Assembly: GCA_004213515.1 (NCBI GenBank)
Contig: SHAK01000005.1
Coordinates: 1-64,000 of the forward strand
DNA length: 64,000 nt
Reading direction: 5' to 3'
Origin: Limisphaerales bacterium
GTDB taxonomy: Bacteria > Verrucomicrobiota > Verrucomicrobiia > Limisphaerales > UBA1096
The notes below the pieces were generated by a model, which saw only the letters and a program-made list of their open reading frames with translations, did not search any database and had not been told where the DNA came from. The position numbers were made by a program, and so were the translations under genes. Below are positions 38,580 through 47,599 of the stretch, piece after piece; within the stretch, counting starts at the first letter, position 1; each line of letters starts with the position of its first letter.

Positions 38580-41500
38580 CTAGTTTTTATTTGCAAGATC
38601 ACCCTCTACGCCCAGAGCTTCAAATTGATATAAAAGTTTACCACTCTCCAAATCCCACACCCGTAAAACTCCATCAAATCCACCCGCAACCGCAAGCTTA
38701 CCATTCGGAGTCACAGAGCTGGAGTGCATATACGAAGATGTTTGAGGAAGCTTTTTCACTTCCGCTCCGTCTTCTTTGACAATCTTAACTACATTGTCTC
38801 CTGCTGATAATAGGAGTTGTGTTCCAATACCAAGAAAGTGCACAGAAGTTACTTCTTTTCCAAATCCACTAAAAGATTTCTTCTGCTCACCATTGGTAAG
38901 ATTCCATATTTTAACTGCCTTATCAGCTCCAACACTTGCCAAAACCCGGCCGTTTCGTTGCCAGCTAACACCAAGAACATGACCTGTATGCCCTTCTAAA
39001 GATTGAAGTTCCTTACCTCTTTCAGTTTCAAATATACGAGCGAACCGGTCTGTTCCTCCTGATGCAATCTTGCTTCCATCAGGGGAAAATTTTAGTGCAC
39101 TCACTGTATCACTATGAGCTTGTGGTATCCTTAGCTCCTCTGAGCCATCTTCAACATTCCAAATATACAACTCTCCTCCACGCGAAGGAAACCCTCCTCC
39201 AGTAGCCAATTTTTTGCCGTCCGAACTAAAATCTAAAGCAATAATCCGATCCTCAAACTGTGATTCTTTATCGCCGGTGCCTATTTTCCTTACCAATGAC
39301 CATGAAGGGGATGCATCAACAATTTCTATATCAGCACCATTTCCATTTATTGCTAAACGACCTTCTGATAACAACTTAATACTCTTAATCAGTCGCCCAT
39401 TAAAATTTAAGGAATGAGCGCGTTGCCCATTAGTTGCAGACCACGCTTGCACTCTACCATCAACCCTCAAAGCATAAATCAATGATTGATCATGGGAATA
39501 AACAACATCAATCCAATCTTGAGAAAATGCAGCTGATCTAGCCTTTGCAATATCAACCTTAGATTTAAATATACCTGGCAGTTTACCCGCTAGTTCTTGA
39601 GCTTTAATTGCAGCAGCTAAGCTAGATGCAGCATTTTTAACATTGGTTGCTGTAAATCCAACCTCAGCTTTAGACAATTCAATCTCACGGTTAGAGTTCT
39701 CAACCGCCTTACCTGAATCTTCGATCTTCTTCTCTAAATTCTTTTTTTCCTCAACTGATTTTTTTTGCCTGTCTTTTGCAGAAGCAATCTCTTTTACGAC
39801 TTTATCTAATTTAAAATTAACTTCTTTTAAATATGCCTGAGCCTCCTCAAGTGATTTGCCAGTAATAATCTTACCAGAAGACAATGAAGCTATTTTTTCT
39901 TCAATAGAGGAAAACATACTAATCCCAACCTCAAACTCACCAACTTTACGATCAGCTAATGCTTTGGTTGCTCTCGCTTGAGAAGCCAAAACCTTATCTC
40001 CTTCAGATTTACCAGCTTCTAACTTTGCTGCTGCTGCTAACGAATTTGCACCGTCAGCTATAGCCCCAAGCCTAATTAGATTATTAATAAGCTTAGCTTT
40101 CTCAAGTATAGCTAAATCCAAGTCTTTCTCTACTTTTAAAAAGCTATTTTTATATTTACCGATTCTCTTCTTAGCTCCATTTAACAAACTATCAAAATTC
40201 GACTTATCTTTTAATGCTATCTCAACCCTATTTGGCAGCTCCTCTATCTCCTTATTTAATTTCACTAAAACAGATTCAGAATCGGTTTTTTCTTTAGCCT
40301 TACTGACGGCTGCTTTTTGATTAGCAACAAAAGTATCTTGAGCCTTTTTGTAAGCAGCCTCATCCTGATTAAGTTGTTTTTGTTTATTTTTAACAGTAGT
40401 TTTGTGATACGATACTTCTGCCTTTACAAAGGCTAAATCTTGCTCGGCAAGATGCATTCTCTCATCAACAATAGGATCACCTTTAAGTTGCCCCATCATA
40501 GTCCAATTCTTCGTATCCCAAAGTTTTGCTATTACACCCCCAGTAGTTATTAACTGATTTTCACGTCTATTAAACTTTAAACCTGACACTAGTTCTCCGT
40601 GGTCAATAATTTTAACGGCTTTTCCAAAATTAGCATTAACAACATGGACAGCCCCGTCTACCTGCCCTACAAATATTGACTCTTTATTTTTCCTTGCCGA
40701 TAAAGCACTTACTTCAGAGGGGACCTTCCACTCGAACAAGGTTCTATCAGGATTATTCTTCATCCATAACTTTACTGTGCCTCCATCATGAGCTGAGACT
40801 ATTCTGTTGCTATCGAGCCATACAAAAAAACTAATTTTAAGAGGAGATGATTCACGAGTTATACGAGATCCCGTGTCTAATTTCCATATCCTTACTCGAC
40901 CATCACTAAATAGAACTGCAACACTTTTACCATCAGGCGATTTTATTACACGCTGAGCTCCCAAGCTACTTACACGGTCTGACCAAACTGGCATCCCATT
41001 TTTTAGACTAACCGCATGAACGGTGCCTGAACTTCCGGCAACAACTGCAATATCGCTTTCATAATCAACATCCATTCCAACTACTTTTTCATTGCCGTTC
41101 ATAATGTTAACTATTCTTACTTTTTCATTAATCCGATTAGACCACAACTTAACAACACGAAATCCCCCTGAAGCCAAAGTTTTCCCATCTGGACTAAAAG
41201 AAAGAGACTGAACTAAATCTCTATGAGCAATATTTTCACCAAGACTTGGATCGCTCAAACGAGTAACTAACTGCTGTGTTGGAAGATGATAAATAAATAT
41301 TTGATTTCCTCGGCTGCAAGCAGCGAATTGCCCATCGTCTGAGATAGTTGTAGAGTATATAGGAGCCATCGACAAAGGAACTGGTTGCCAATTAAATTTC
41401 TCAACAACATTCTTCACCTCTCCCTTTGCACCTTGATTAATCCACAGACTTATAAGTCCAAGTTGATAAGGTGTTAGACTATTTGCTCCTACCTTATTAC

Positions 41501-41825
41501 GTCGCGGAGGCATGTAAGGCTTTTTGCTTTGACGGATATGAAACATCAATTGACTTTTTTCAGCGCTACCAGGAATAACCATAGCACCACTTTCACCACC
41601 CACTCCTATGCTCAATGGTGTTTCTAAATTTAGATCAGCATCAGCATCCTTAGAATTATGGCATGCCAAACAGTTTTTGCGAAAAATAGGCAAAATCTCT
41701 GAAGCAAAATCAACTGCCTCCTTTCTACTTAATTTAGCTATTTCAAGCTCAGCTAAAACATTTACCACTGTTATTTGGCTAAAAGAAGTAGCCAGAAACA
41801 ATAAAACATGAAAATACCGCTGCAT
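38580..41825 (-). CDS. Secreted cytochrome c-like / WD40 repeat protein with central coiled coil
   Basis: ILPIFRKNCLACHNS (CxxCH); YMPPRR; WD40 repeats on both sides (LVQSLSFSPDGKTLASGGFRVVKLW; VSALKFSPDGSKIASGGTDRFARIFE); Lys/Glu/Ala-rich heptad-like middle. Confidence 0.9.
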   Translation of the reverse strand: MQRYFHVLLFLATSFSQITVVNVLAELEIAKLSRKEAVDFASEILPIFRKNCLACHNSKDADADLNLETPLSIGVGGESGAMVIPGSAEKSQLMFHIRQSKKPYMPPRRNKVGANSLTPYQLGLISLWINQGAKGEVKNVVEKFNWQPVPLSMAPIYSTTISDDGQFAACSRGNQIFIYHLPTQQLVTRLSDPSLGENIAHRDLVQSLSFSPDGKTLASGGFRVVKLWSNRINEKVRIVNIMNGNEKVVGMDVDYESDIAVVAGSSGTVHAVSLKNGMPVWSDRVSSLGAQRVIKSPDGKSVAVLFSDGRVRIWKLDTGSRITRESSPLKISFFVWLDSNRIVSAHDGGTVKLWMKNNPDRTLFEWKVPSEVSALSARKNKESIFVGQVDGAVHVVNANFGKAVKIIDHGELVSGLKFNRRENQLITTGGVIAKLWDTKNWTMMGQLKGDPIVDERMHLAEQDLAFVKAEVSYHKTTVKNKQKQLNQDEAAYKKAQDTFVANQKAAVSKAKEKTDSESVLVKLNKEIEELPNRVEIALKDKSNFDSLLNGAKKRIGKYKNSFLKVEKDLDLAILEKAKLINNLIRLGAIADGANSLAAAAKLEAGKSEGDKVLASQARATKALADRKVGEFEVGISMFSSIEEKIASLSSGKIITGKSLEEAQAYLKEVNFKLDKVVKEIASAKDRQKKSVEEKKNLEKKIEDSGKAVENSNREIELSKAEVGFTATNVKNAASSLAAAIKAQELAGKLPGIFKSKVDIAKARSAAFSQDWIDVVYSHDQSLIYALRVDGRVQAWSATNGQRAHSLNFNGRLIKSIKLLSEGRLAINGNGADIEIVDASPSWSLVRKIGTGDKESQFEDRIIALDFSSDGKKLATGGGFPSRGGELYIWNVEDGSEELRIPQAHSDTVSALKFSPDGSKIASGGTDRFARIFETERGKELQSLEGHTGHVLGVSWQRNGRVLASVGADKAVKIWNLTNGEQKKSFSGFGKEVTSVHFLGIGTQLLLSAGDNVVKIVKEDGAEVKKLPQTSSYMHSSSVTPNGKLAVAGGFDGVLRVWDLESGKLLYQFEALGVEGDLANKN

Positions 41826-41984
41826 TATAGGATAAACAATTGTTCCTAATAAAAAAACATTTGAACAGTATTTTTCACATCAATTTTTTTCTGTTAATAC
41901 CCTTTAAAATAGGTGAGGATTTTTTCATTCCGACAATACTCAGCTTGGAGTCGTCGGTTGATATAAACTTTCAATATTAATACT

Positions 41985-43376
41985 ATGACAAATAAACCAA
42001 AGAGTGCACTTTCTCGACGCAAGTTCATCTCTAATTCCTCAGCTGCGACTTTGAGCGCTGCCGCTTTTGGACCGTTCATGCTTCGAGGACAAAATCTTAA
42101 CAGCAAGATAAACCTTGCTGCTATTGGTGCAGGGGGAAAAGGCTCTAGCGATACTGATAATTCCGCCCGATGTGGAGCCAATGTCGTAGCGCTTTGTGAT
42201 GTGGACACTAACACCTTGCGATCTCGCGGGCAAAAATATCCTGGAGCTGCAACTTTTCAGGATTTTCGAAAAATGTTTGATAAGATGGGTAAATCCATCG
42301 ATGCCTGCACTGTTTCAACACCGGACCATATGCATGCCATAGCTGGGGTCCAAGCCATGAAAATGGGCAAACATGTTTACGTTCAAAAGCCCCTCACCCA
42401 GTCAGTCTATGAAGCCAGACTAATGGCTAAAGTTGCCAAAGAACAAAAAGTGGCAACACAAATGGGCAACCAAGGTAGCGCTGGAAGCGGCCTAAGAAGG
42501 GCAGTACAAGTAATTCAATCAGGAATGATCGGAGATGTGACTGAGTTACATGTTTGGTCAAACCGCCCAGTTTGGCCTCAAGGCATAGGCCGCCCAAAAG
42601 GTTCCGATCCAGTACCAAATCATTTGGATTGGGGACTTTGGCAAGGTCCTGTTAAGCATCGCCCCTACAAAAAAGGTGCTTATCACACATTCAATTGGCG
42701 TGGATGGTTAGACTATGGAACTGGGGCTTTGGGAGATATGGCATGTCATACAGTGAATATGCCATTTAGAGCTCTTAAGCTTGGATATCCAACTCTAGTT
42801 GAAGCAGAAGCTCATTCAGGGATTAACAAAGAAACTTACCCTCTTAATTCAAGGATTCGATTTGAATTCCCAGAAAGAGACGGAATGGTTCCTCTAAAAT
42901 TCTGGTGGTATGACGGCAAGATTGATGGCAATCAGAACCAGCCTCATCCAGATGTCACCTCAAAAATTGCTAACACTATGGGCAAAATCAGAGGAAGCGG
43001 CTGCCTTTTAATTGGAACAAAGGGGCAAATTTTCACTCCAGACGATTACGGGTCTAGGTATTATGTCGCTCTCAATGATGAGAAAAAATTCAAAGGAAGC
43101 AAAAACCATGAGGCTGACAAAGCTATTCCAGAAAAATTCTGGAAATCTCCAGGCCATACTCAGGAATGGTTTGATATGATGAAAGGTGGACGCCCCGCAT
43201 ACTCTAACTTTGATAATGCAGCATACCTAACCGAAATCATTCTTCTAGGCTGTATTGCAATGCAGGTTGGGAAGAATAGAAAAATGGAATGGGATGGGCC
43301 AAACATGAAGTCCCCTAATATTGCAGAGGCTGCTAATTATGTGAAAAGGGATTACCTAAATGGTTATACCTTATAA
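41985..43376 (+). CDS. Gfo/Idh/MocA family oxidoreductase with Tat signal
   Basis: SRRKFISNSSAATLSAAAFGPF Tat signal; INLAAIGAGGKGSSD; VSTPDHMHAIAGVQAMKMGKHVYVQKPLTQ. Confidence 0.92.
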   Translation: MTNKPKSALSRRKFISNSSAATLSAAAFGPFMLRGQNLNSKINLAAIGAGGKGSSDTDNSARCGANVVALCDVDTNTLRSRGQKYPGAATFQDFRKMFDKMGKSIDACTVSTPDHMHAIAGVQAMKMGKHVYVQKPLTQSVYEARLMAKVAKEQKVATQMGNQGSAGSGLRRAVQVIQSGMIGDVTELHVWSNRPVWPQGIGRPKGSDPVPNHLDWGLWQGPVKHRPYKKGAYHTFNWRGWLDYGTGALGDMACHTVNMPFRALKLGYPTLVEAEAHSGINKETYPLNSRIRFEFPERDGMVPLKFWWYDGKIDGNQNQPHPDVTSKIANTMGKIRGSGCLLIGTKGQIFTPDDYGSRYYVALNDEKKFKGSKNHEADKAIPEKFWKSPGHTQEWFDMMKGGRPAYSNFDNAAYLTEIILLGCIAMQVGKNRKMEWDGPNMKSPNIAEAANYVKRDYLNGYTL

Positions 43377-43396
43377 ATAGCCAATTCAATTCGACT

Positions 43397-43431
43397 AACA
43401 CCCGGCCAAATTACTTGCGCCGGGTGTTTTT
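43397..43431 (+). terminator. Rho-independent terminator
   Basis: AACACCCGGC / GCCGGGTGTT stem with 12-nt loop and T-rich tail, about 20 bp after the Gfo/Idh stop. Confidence 0.88.
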
Positions 43432-43667
43432 ATATCTAATTTGAATTTTTAATCTTATAAAAAATTACTTAATCATAATTCTTATTAAAAGATATATAAA
43501 TAATCGATCAAAGATTGACTTAAGCATCCAAAAAGAGGAAATTTTTAAAGGTTTTGGCCATATGTAGTAAAAAATAATCCTCTCAAACACAATATAGAGT
43601 TTTTTTGATTACTTATGTAACATTTTAGCCTCAAATTTGTATAAAGAATTAATTATTAATATATTAA

Positions 43668-44201
43668 ATGAAAATTAAGCTAAATTCTATTAAGAAAAAC
43701 AAAGGTGCTTTTACTCTGATAGAAATCCTGCTCGTACTTGTAATTATTGGATTAGTAGCAACAGCCTTGGTGGTGAATTTAATGCCACAACAGGAAGGAG
43801 CAGAGAGAAATGCTGCAGATCTATTAGTTAAATCAGTTAAGAACTCACTTAATACATATCGCCTAAACATAGGGCATTACCCTACCGAAGATGAAGGAGG
43901 GCTTCTTGCTTTGGTTCAGAAACCAACATTCGAAAATGAAAGGCTCGGCACTAAATGGACTGGCCCATACGTTAAATCAGGAACAACTTTTGATGACCCT
44001 TGGGGTAATCCTCTAGTTTACGAACCGGCTGACCCAGAATTCAAACAACCAGAAGATCCAGACTACCGCCTTTATTCAAAGGGGCCTAACGGTCTTGAAG
44101 GAGATGAGGACGACATTGGAGACAAAGAACAAGAAGAGGAAGTCGACAGCCTGGAAGAGCTAGGTGAAGCTGGAGGAGGATTAACGACCGGGAATGAATA
44201 A
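43668..44201 (+). CDS. gspG: Type II secretion system major pseudopilin GspG
   Basis: GAFTLIEILLVLVIIGLVATALV; YRLNIGHYPTEDEGGLLALVQKP; GTTFDDPWGNPLVYEPAD; acidic C-terminal extension. Confidence 0.93.
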   Translation: MKIKLNSIKKNKGAFTLIEILLVLVIIGLVATALVVNLMPQQEGAERNAADLLVKSVKNSLNTYRLNIGHYPTEDEGGLLALVQKPTFENERLGTKWTGPYVKSGTTFDDPWGNPLVYEPADPEFKQPEDPDYRLYSKGPNGLEGDEDDIGDKEQEEEVDSLEELGEAGGGLTTGNE

Positions 44202-44937
44202 CCGGCCGCACTTCGCCGGCAAATCCATCAGGGCTTTTTCGCTGTTGGAACTTCTTTTAGTGCTGGTGATTGTGATGTTGCTTTTTGGCGCCGCAGTTTT
44301 TGAGTTTAACTCTATAAACCGCGGCGCTTCTCTTTCTGAAGGAACAGACCGTCTCAAATCCTTGTTTTTATTTGCAAGTAACGAAGCGCAACGCACCGGG
44401 AAATCAGTTAGGATTCGCTTTGGGATATCCGGAGCGAATACATCAACTAATACCATTCAAACTGTAGACTTAAACGAGAACAATTTACCAATAGCAGAAT
44501 GGGAACCGGCTCCCCTTAAGTTACCTGGGCAATTTAAATTACTGCCTAATAGCAAAACTTATTCTAATGACATTGATGAATTAGTAACAATCGAATCAGT
44601 TACACTAACTGGGCTTGATGCTCAAACAGCCTTGATAGCCAACAATCCTGAAAACTCCTTAATGCAGACAGTCCAAGAGCAGGAAGACGGCGAATCAATT
44701 GAAGGCTTAATTCCCCCAATCTATTTCTACCAAGACGGTTCATGCGATTCTGCCAAAGTGCAACTTGCCAGCAAAAATTTAAATAATCTTAATAAATCAA
44801 TAGTTGAATTAATCGGACTCACAGGAACCGTTAGTCATAATTATCTAGAGATACAACCTAACCAACTAAATAAAACTAACGATTATGAATCTGTCGAAAC
44901 AGTTAACCAACCAAGTAAAACTATAATCACTCCATGA
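44194..44937 (+). CDS. GspH-like prepilin-type protein
   Basis: IRAFSLLELLLVLVIVMLLFGAAVFEF prepilin signal; position after gspG; 8-bp overlap. Confidence 0.8.
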   Translation: MNNRPHFAGKSIRAFSLLELLLVLVIVMLLFGAAVFEFNSINRGASLSEGTDRLKSLFLFASNEAQRTGKSVRIRFGISGANTSTNTIQTVDLNENNLPIAEWEPAPLKLPGQFKLLPNSKTYSNDIDELVTIESVTLTGLDAQTALIANNPENSLMQTVQEQEDGESIEGLIPPIYFYQDGSCDSAKVQLASKNLNNLNKSIVELIGLTGTVSHNYLEIQPNQLNKTNDYESVETVNQPSKTIITP

Positions 44938-45353
44938 TTATTCAACTTCAAAAAAACACCCCACCTAAATCTGGAGTCGTCCTATTTGAAGTTATTTTAG
45001 CATTAGTTTTATTTTCTTTTGCGGCAATTATTATAGCTAATAGTTTCAGCTCGTCTCTCAGAAGCGTGGACCGCATGAGAAATGATTTAGACGCTTCAAA
45101 TCTTGCTATTTCCACACTATCTGAAATTGAACTTGGAATTAAACCTATCGAAACCTCTGCCCCTACAGAATTCGAAGAACCTTTTGAAAAATGGACTTGG
45201 CAAATCGAAACAACAAAGCCAAATGAAGATCTCGATATGGGGGGAGGCTTGACTCTTGTTGAAGTCATAATCATCAACGAAGATTTAGGACGCGAAACAA
45301 GAATTGCTCGAATGATCCGGCCACCAGCTGAAATACAATCCTTAAATGATTAA
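44934..45353 (+). CDS. GspI-like prepilin-type protein
   Basis: KSGVVLFEVILALVLFSFAAIIIANSF; ATGA coupling with upstream gene; operon position. Confidence 0.78.
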   Translation: MIIQLQKNTPPKSGVVLFEVILALVLFSFAAIIIANSFSSSLRSVDRMRNDLDASNLAISTLSEIELGIKPIETSAPTEFEEPFEKWTWQIETTKPNEDLDMGGGLTLVEVIIINEDLGRETRIARMIRPPAEIQSLND

Positions 45354-45356
45354 GTC

Positions 45357-46211
45357 ATGTCAGAGTCAAATGCATCCAGATCGAATAGACCAAAAAAAAC
45401 AAATAATGCATTTACATTGCTAGAGACTTTGCTTGCCGTAGTTATAGCAACAGGTTTGCTGTCAACTGCAATGTATTTTTATCAACAGTCAGGTAAATTC
45501 CGTAATGACTTAATACTTGAGAACGAGAGAATTGCCAGTGCTAGACTTATTCTAAATAAGATGAGTTCAGAATTGCGCAGCACTTTAACACACCCAAGAC
45601 TAAGGGTTGGCCTTAAGGGTGGATCTAACTGGGTAGAATTTCTCAAAACAGCAACTCCCTCAAAGGGCAGCTGGATGTCCTCAACAGAAACACAATCCCC
45701 TAGCTATCCAGAAACAGGATATCGGTTGATTCGATATCAATTAGCAATGAAAAGCTTAATAAGCGACAGCCTAGACAATGAGGCAAATCGTGAAATGCTC
45801 GAAAACCTTAATCTAAATAAAAACGGAGCCGCTAATGAAGAAGACAATTCTGTCTTAGCAAAACAAGGTGATGCAATCGATCGTATTGAGAGACGACTTC
45901 TTACGAGTAAAGTATCCACTAATACAACTGCTATAGTTAATATCGATCCTGTACGAATTACCGACCAATTAAAATACATGCAGTTCCGCTATTTAAATAA
46001 TGGTTCATGGTCTTATCAATGGTCAGGTCCAAATCCCCCACAAGGAATAGAAATTAGTCTAGGAATAGAACCTTTAAACGCAACAAATTTACTAGAAGAA
46101 TACACTAATCATGTCTTTAGAAGAATCCTTCGAATTCCAACAACATCCCAGCAACCACAAAACGTTTCGACCAATAATGTTGATTTAGAGGAGCCAATTG
46201 AAAGTCTATGA
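45357..46211 (+). CDS. GspJ-like prepilin-type protein
   Basis: NAFTLLETLLAVVIATGLLSTAMYFYQ; length and order match GspJ. Confidence 0.8.
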   Translation: MSESNASRSNRPKKTNNAFTLLETLLAVVIATGLLSTAMYFYQQSGKFRNDLILENERIASARLILNKMSSELRSTLTHPRLRVGLKGGSNWVEFLKTATPSKGSWMSSTETQSPSYPETGYRLIRYQLAMKSLISDSLDNEANREMLENLNLNKNGAANEEDNSVLAKQGDAIDRIERRLLTSKVSTNTTAIVNIDPVRITDQLKYMQFRYLNNGSWSYQWSGPNPPQGIEISLGIEPLNATNLLEEYTNHVFRRILRIPTTSQQPQNVSTNNVDLEEPIESL

Positions 46212-47599
46212 TTAAAACATGCTTTAATAGATCAATATTTAAATCCGGCATAGCATTAGTTGGTGTTCTAATCATAATCGGACTGCTTTCAATGATCTCT
46301 TTAAGCTTAATGTATCGAATACAAGCAGGGGCAACATCATCTGCTACTACACTAGCAAGTGAACAGGCATGGGCAGCAGCTTTAAGCGGTCTAGATAGAT
46401 CTATTGATATAATAAGTGATCCTAATAGGTCATTACAGGGACTAGGCAATAACCCCACTGATTTTGAACAGCAGTTAATTTATGATGACGGACTCGATAA
46501 ATGGTACTTTTCAGTCTTTCGCCAAGGAAATTTAGAAACTGGTGAAGTTATATTCGGAGTTACAGATGAAGCATCAAAACTCCCACTAAATCTCACTAAT
46601 ATAATTCAATTAATTAATGTACCAGGTATAACACTACCATTAGCTGAGTCCCTTGCAGACTTTACAGATAGTGACTCAATAACACGTGACAATGGAGCAG
46701 AACAGGATATTTACGATTTATTACCTACCCCATATAACATTCCTAATCAGCCCGTAAGCTTTTTAGATGAATTACTTCTAGTGAATGGTATCAAAGCTCA
46801 CCACCTTTATGGAGAAGATTTAAACCGTAACTACAAACTTGATTCAAACGAAAATGATGGAGATCTTTTTCTCCCAATAGATAATCAAGATGGCTCGCTA
46901 GCTGGTGGAATAAACCGTTACTTCACTTTAAACTCAAGAGACTGGAATGTTAATCGATTAAATCAACTCCGTATCAATATAAATAATTCTGACATCGATT
47001 TAAGTTCAATTTCCATTTCAGAACAAACGGCTCTCTTTATTGAAGCCAAACAAAAGTCTAAAGAAAAAATAACCTCAATCTCAGATCTAGTTAACGCTAC
47101 CATAACAATTACAGAAGCTGGTAATATTAAACGGGATTATGAATCGGGAATTACAGAGGAGGATTTATTTAATTTAATGGATCTTTTCACGACTGATTCT
47201 CGTGAAATCAGACCAGGACTAGTTAATATAAATACGGCCCCTGCTAACATTCTTGCTCAAATCTCAGGTATTGATGAAAACTTGGCAACTACAATTATAT
47301 CTACAAGAAACAGTATTAACATAGAAAAGCAATCATCTCTGGCATGGCTTCTTGATTCTGATATTATGGACATTGAACAATTCAAAGAACTTGAGCCATT
47401 CCTTACAGCTCGAAGCTTTCAATTTCATGTTCAAGTAATTGGCTATGGACTTCCTTCTAGACGGTTTCGTATAATTGAGGCTGTGATTGATTTAATTGGA
47501 ACAACTCCAAAGATTATTTATCTCAGAGATTTAACTAAATTGGGTGTTCCATATCAATTAAGCCCACTGCTGGAAACAGACATAACAAATAATGAGTAA
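46208..47599 (+). CDS. gspK: GspK-like minor pseudopilin
   Basis: SGIALVGVLIIIGLLSMISLS; FTDSDSITRDNGAEQDIY; GLVNINTAPANILAQISGIDENLATTIIS (helix-hairpin-helix-like). Confidence 0.87.
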   Translation: MIKTCFNRSIFKSGIALVGVLIIIGLLSMISLSLMYRIQAGATSSATTLASEQAWAAALSGLDRSIDIISDPNRSLQGLGNNPTDFEQQLIYDDGLDKWYFSVFRQGNLETGEVIFGVTDEASKLPLNLTNIIQLINVPGITLPLAESLADFTDSDSITRDNGAEQDIYDLLPTPYNIPNQPVSFLDELLLVNGIKAHHLYGEDLNRNYKLDSNENDGDLFLPIDNQDGSLAGGINRYFTLNSRDWNVNRLNQLRININNSDIDLSSISISEQTALFIEAKQKSKEKITSISDLVNATITITEAGNIKRDYESGITEEDLFNLMDLFTTDSREIRPGLVNINTAPANILAQISGIDENLATTIISTRNSINIEKQSSLAWLLDSDIMDIEQFKELEPFLTARSFQFHVQVIGYGLPSRRFRIIEAVIDLIGTTPKIIYLRDLTKLGVPYQLSPLLETDITNNE

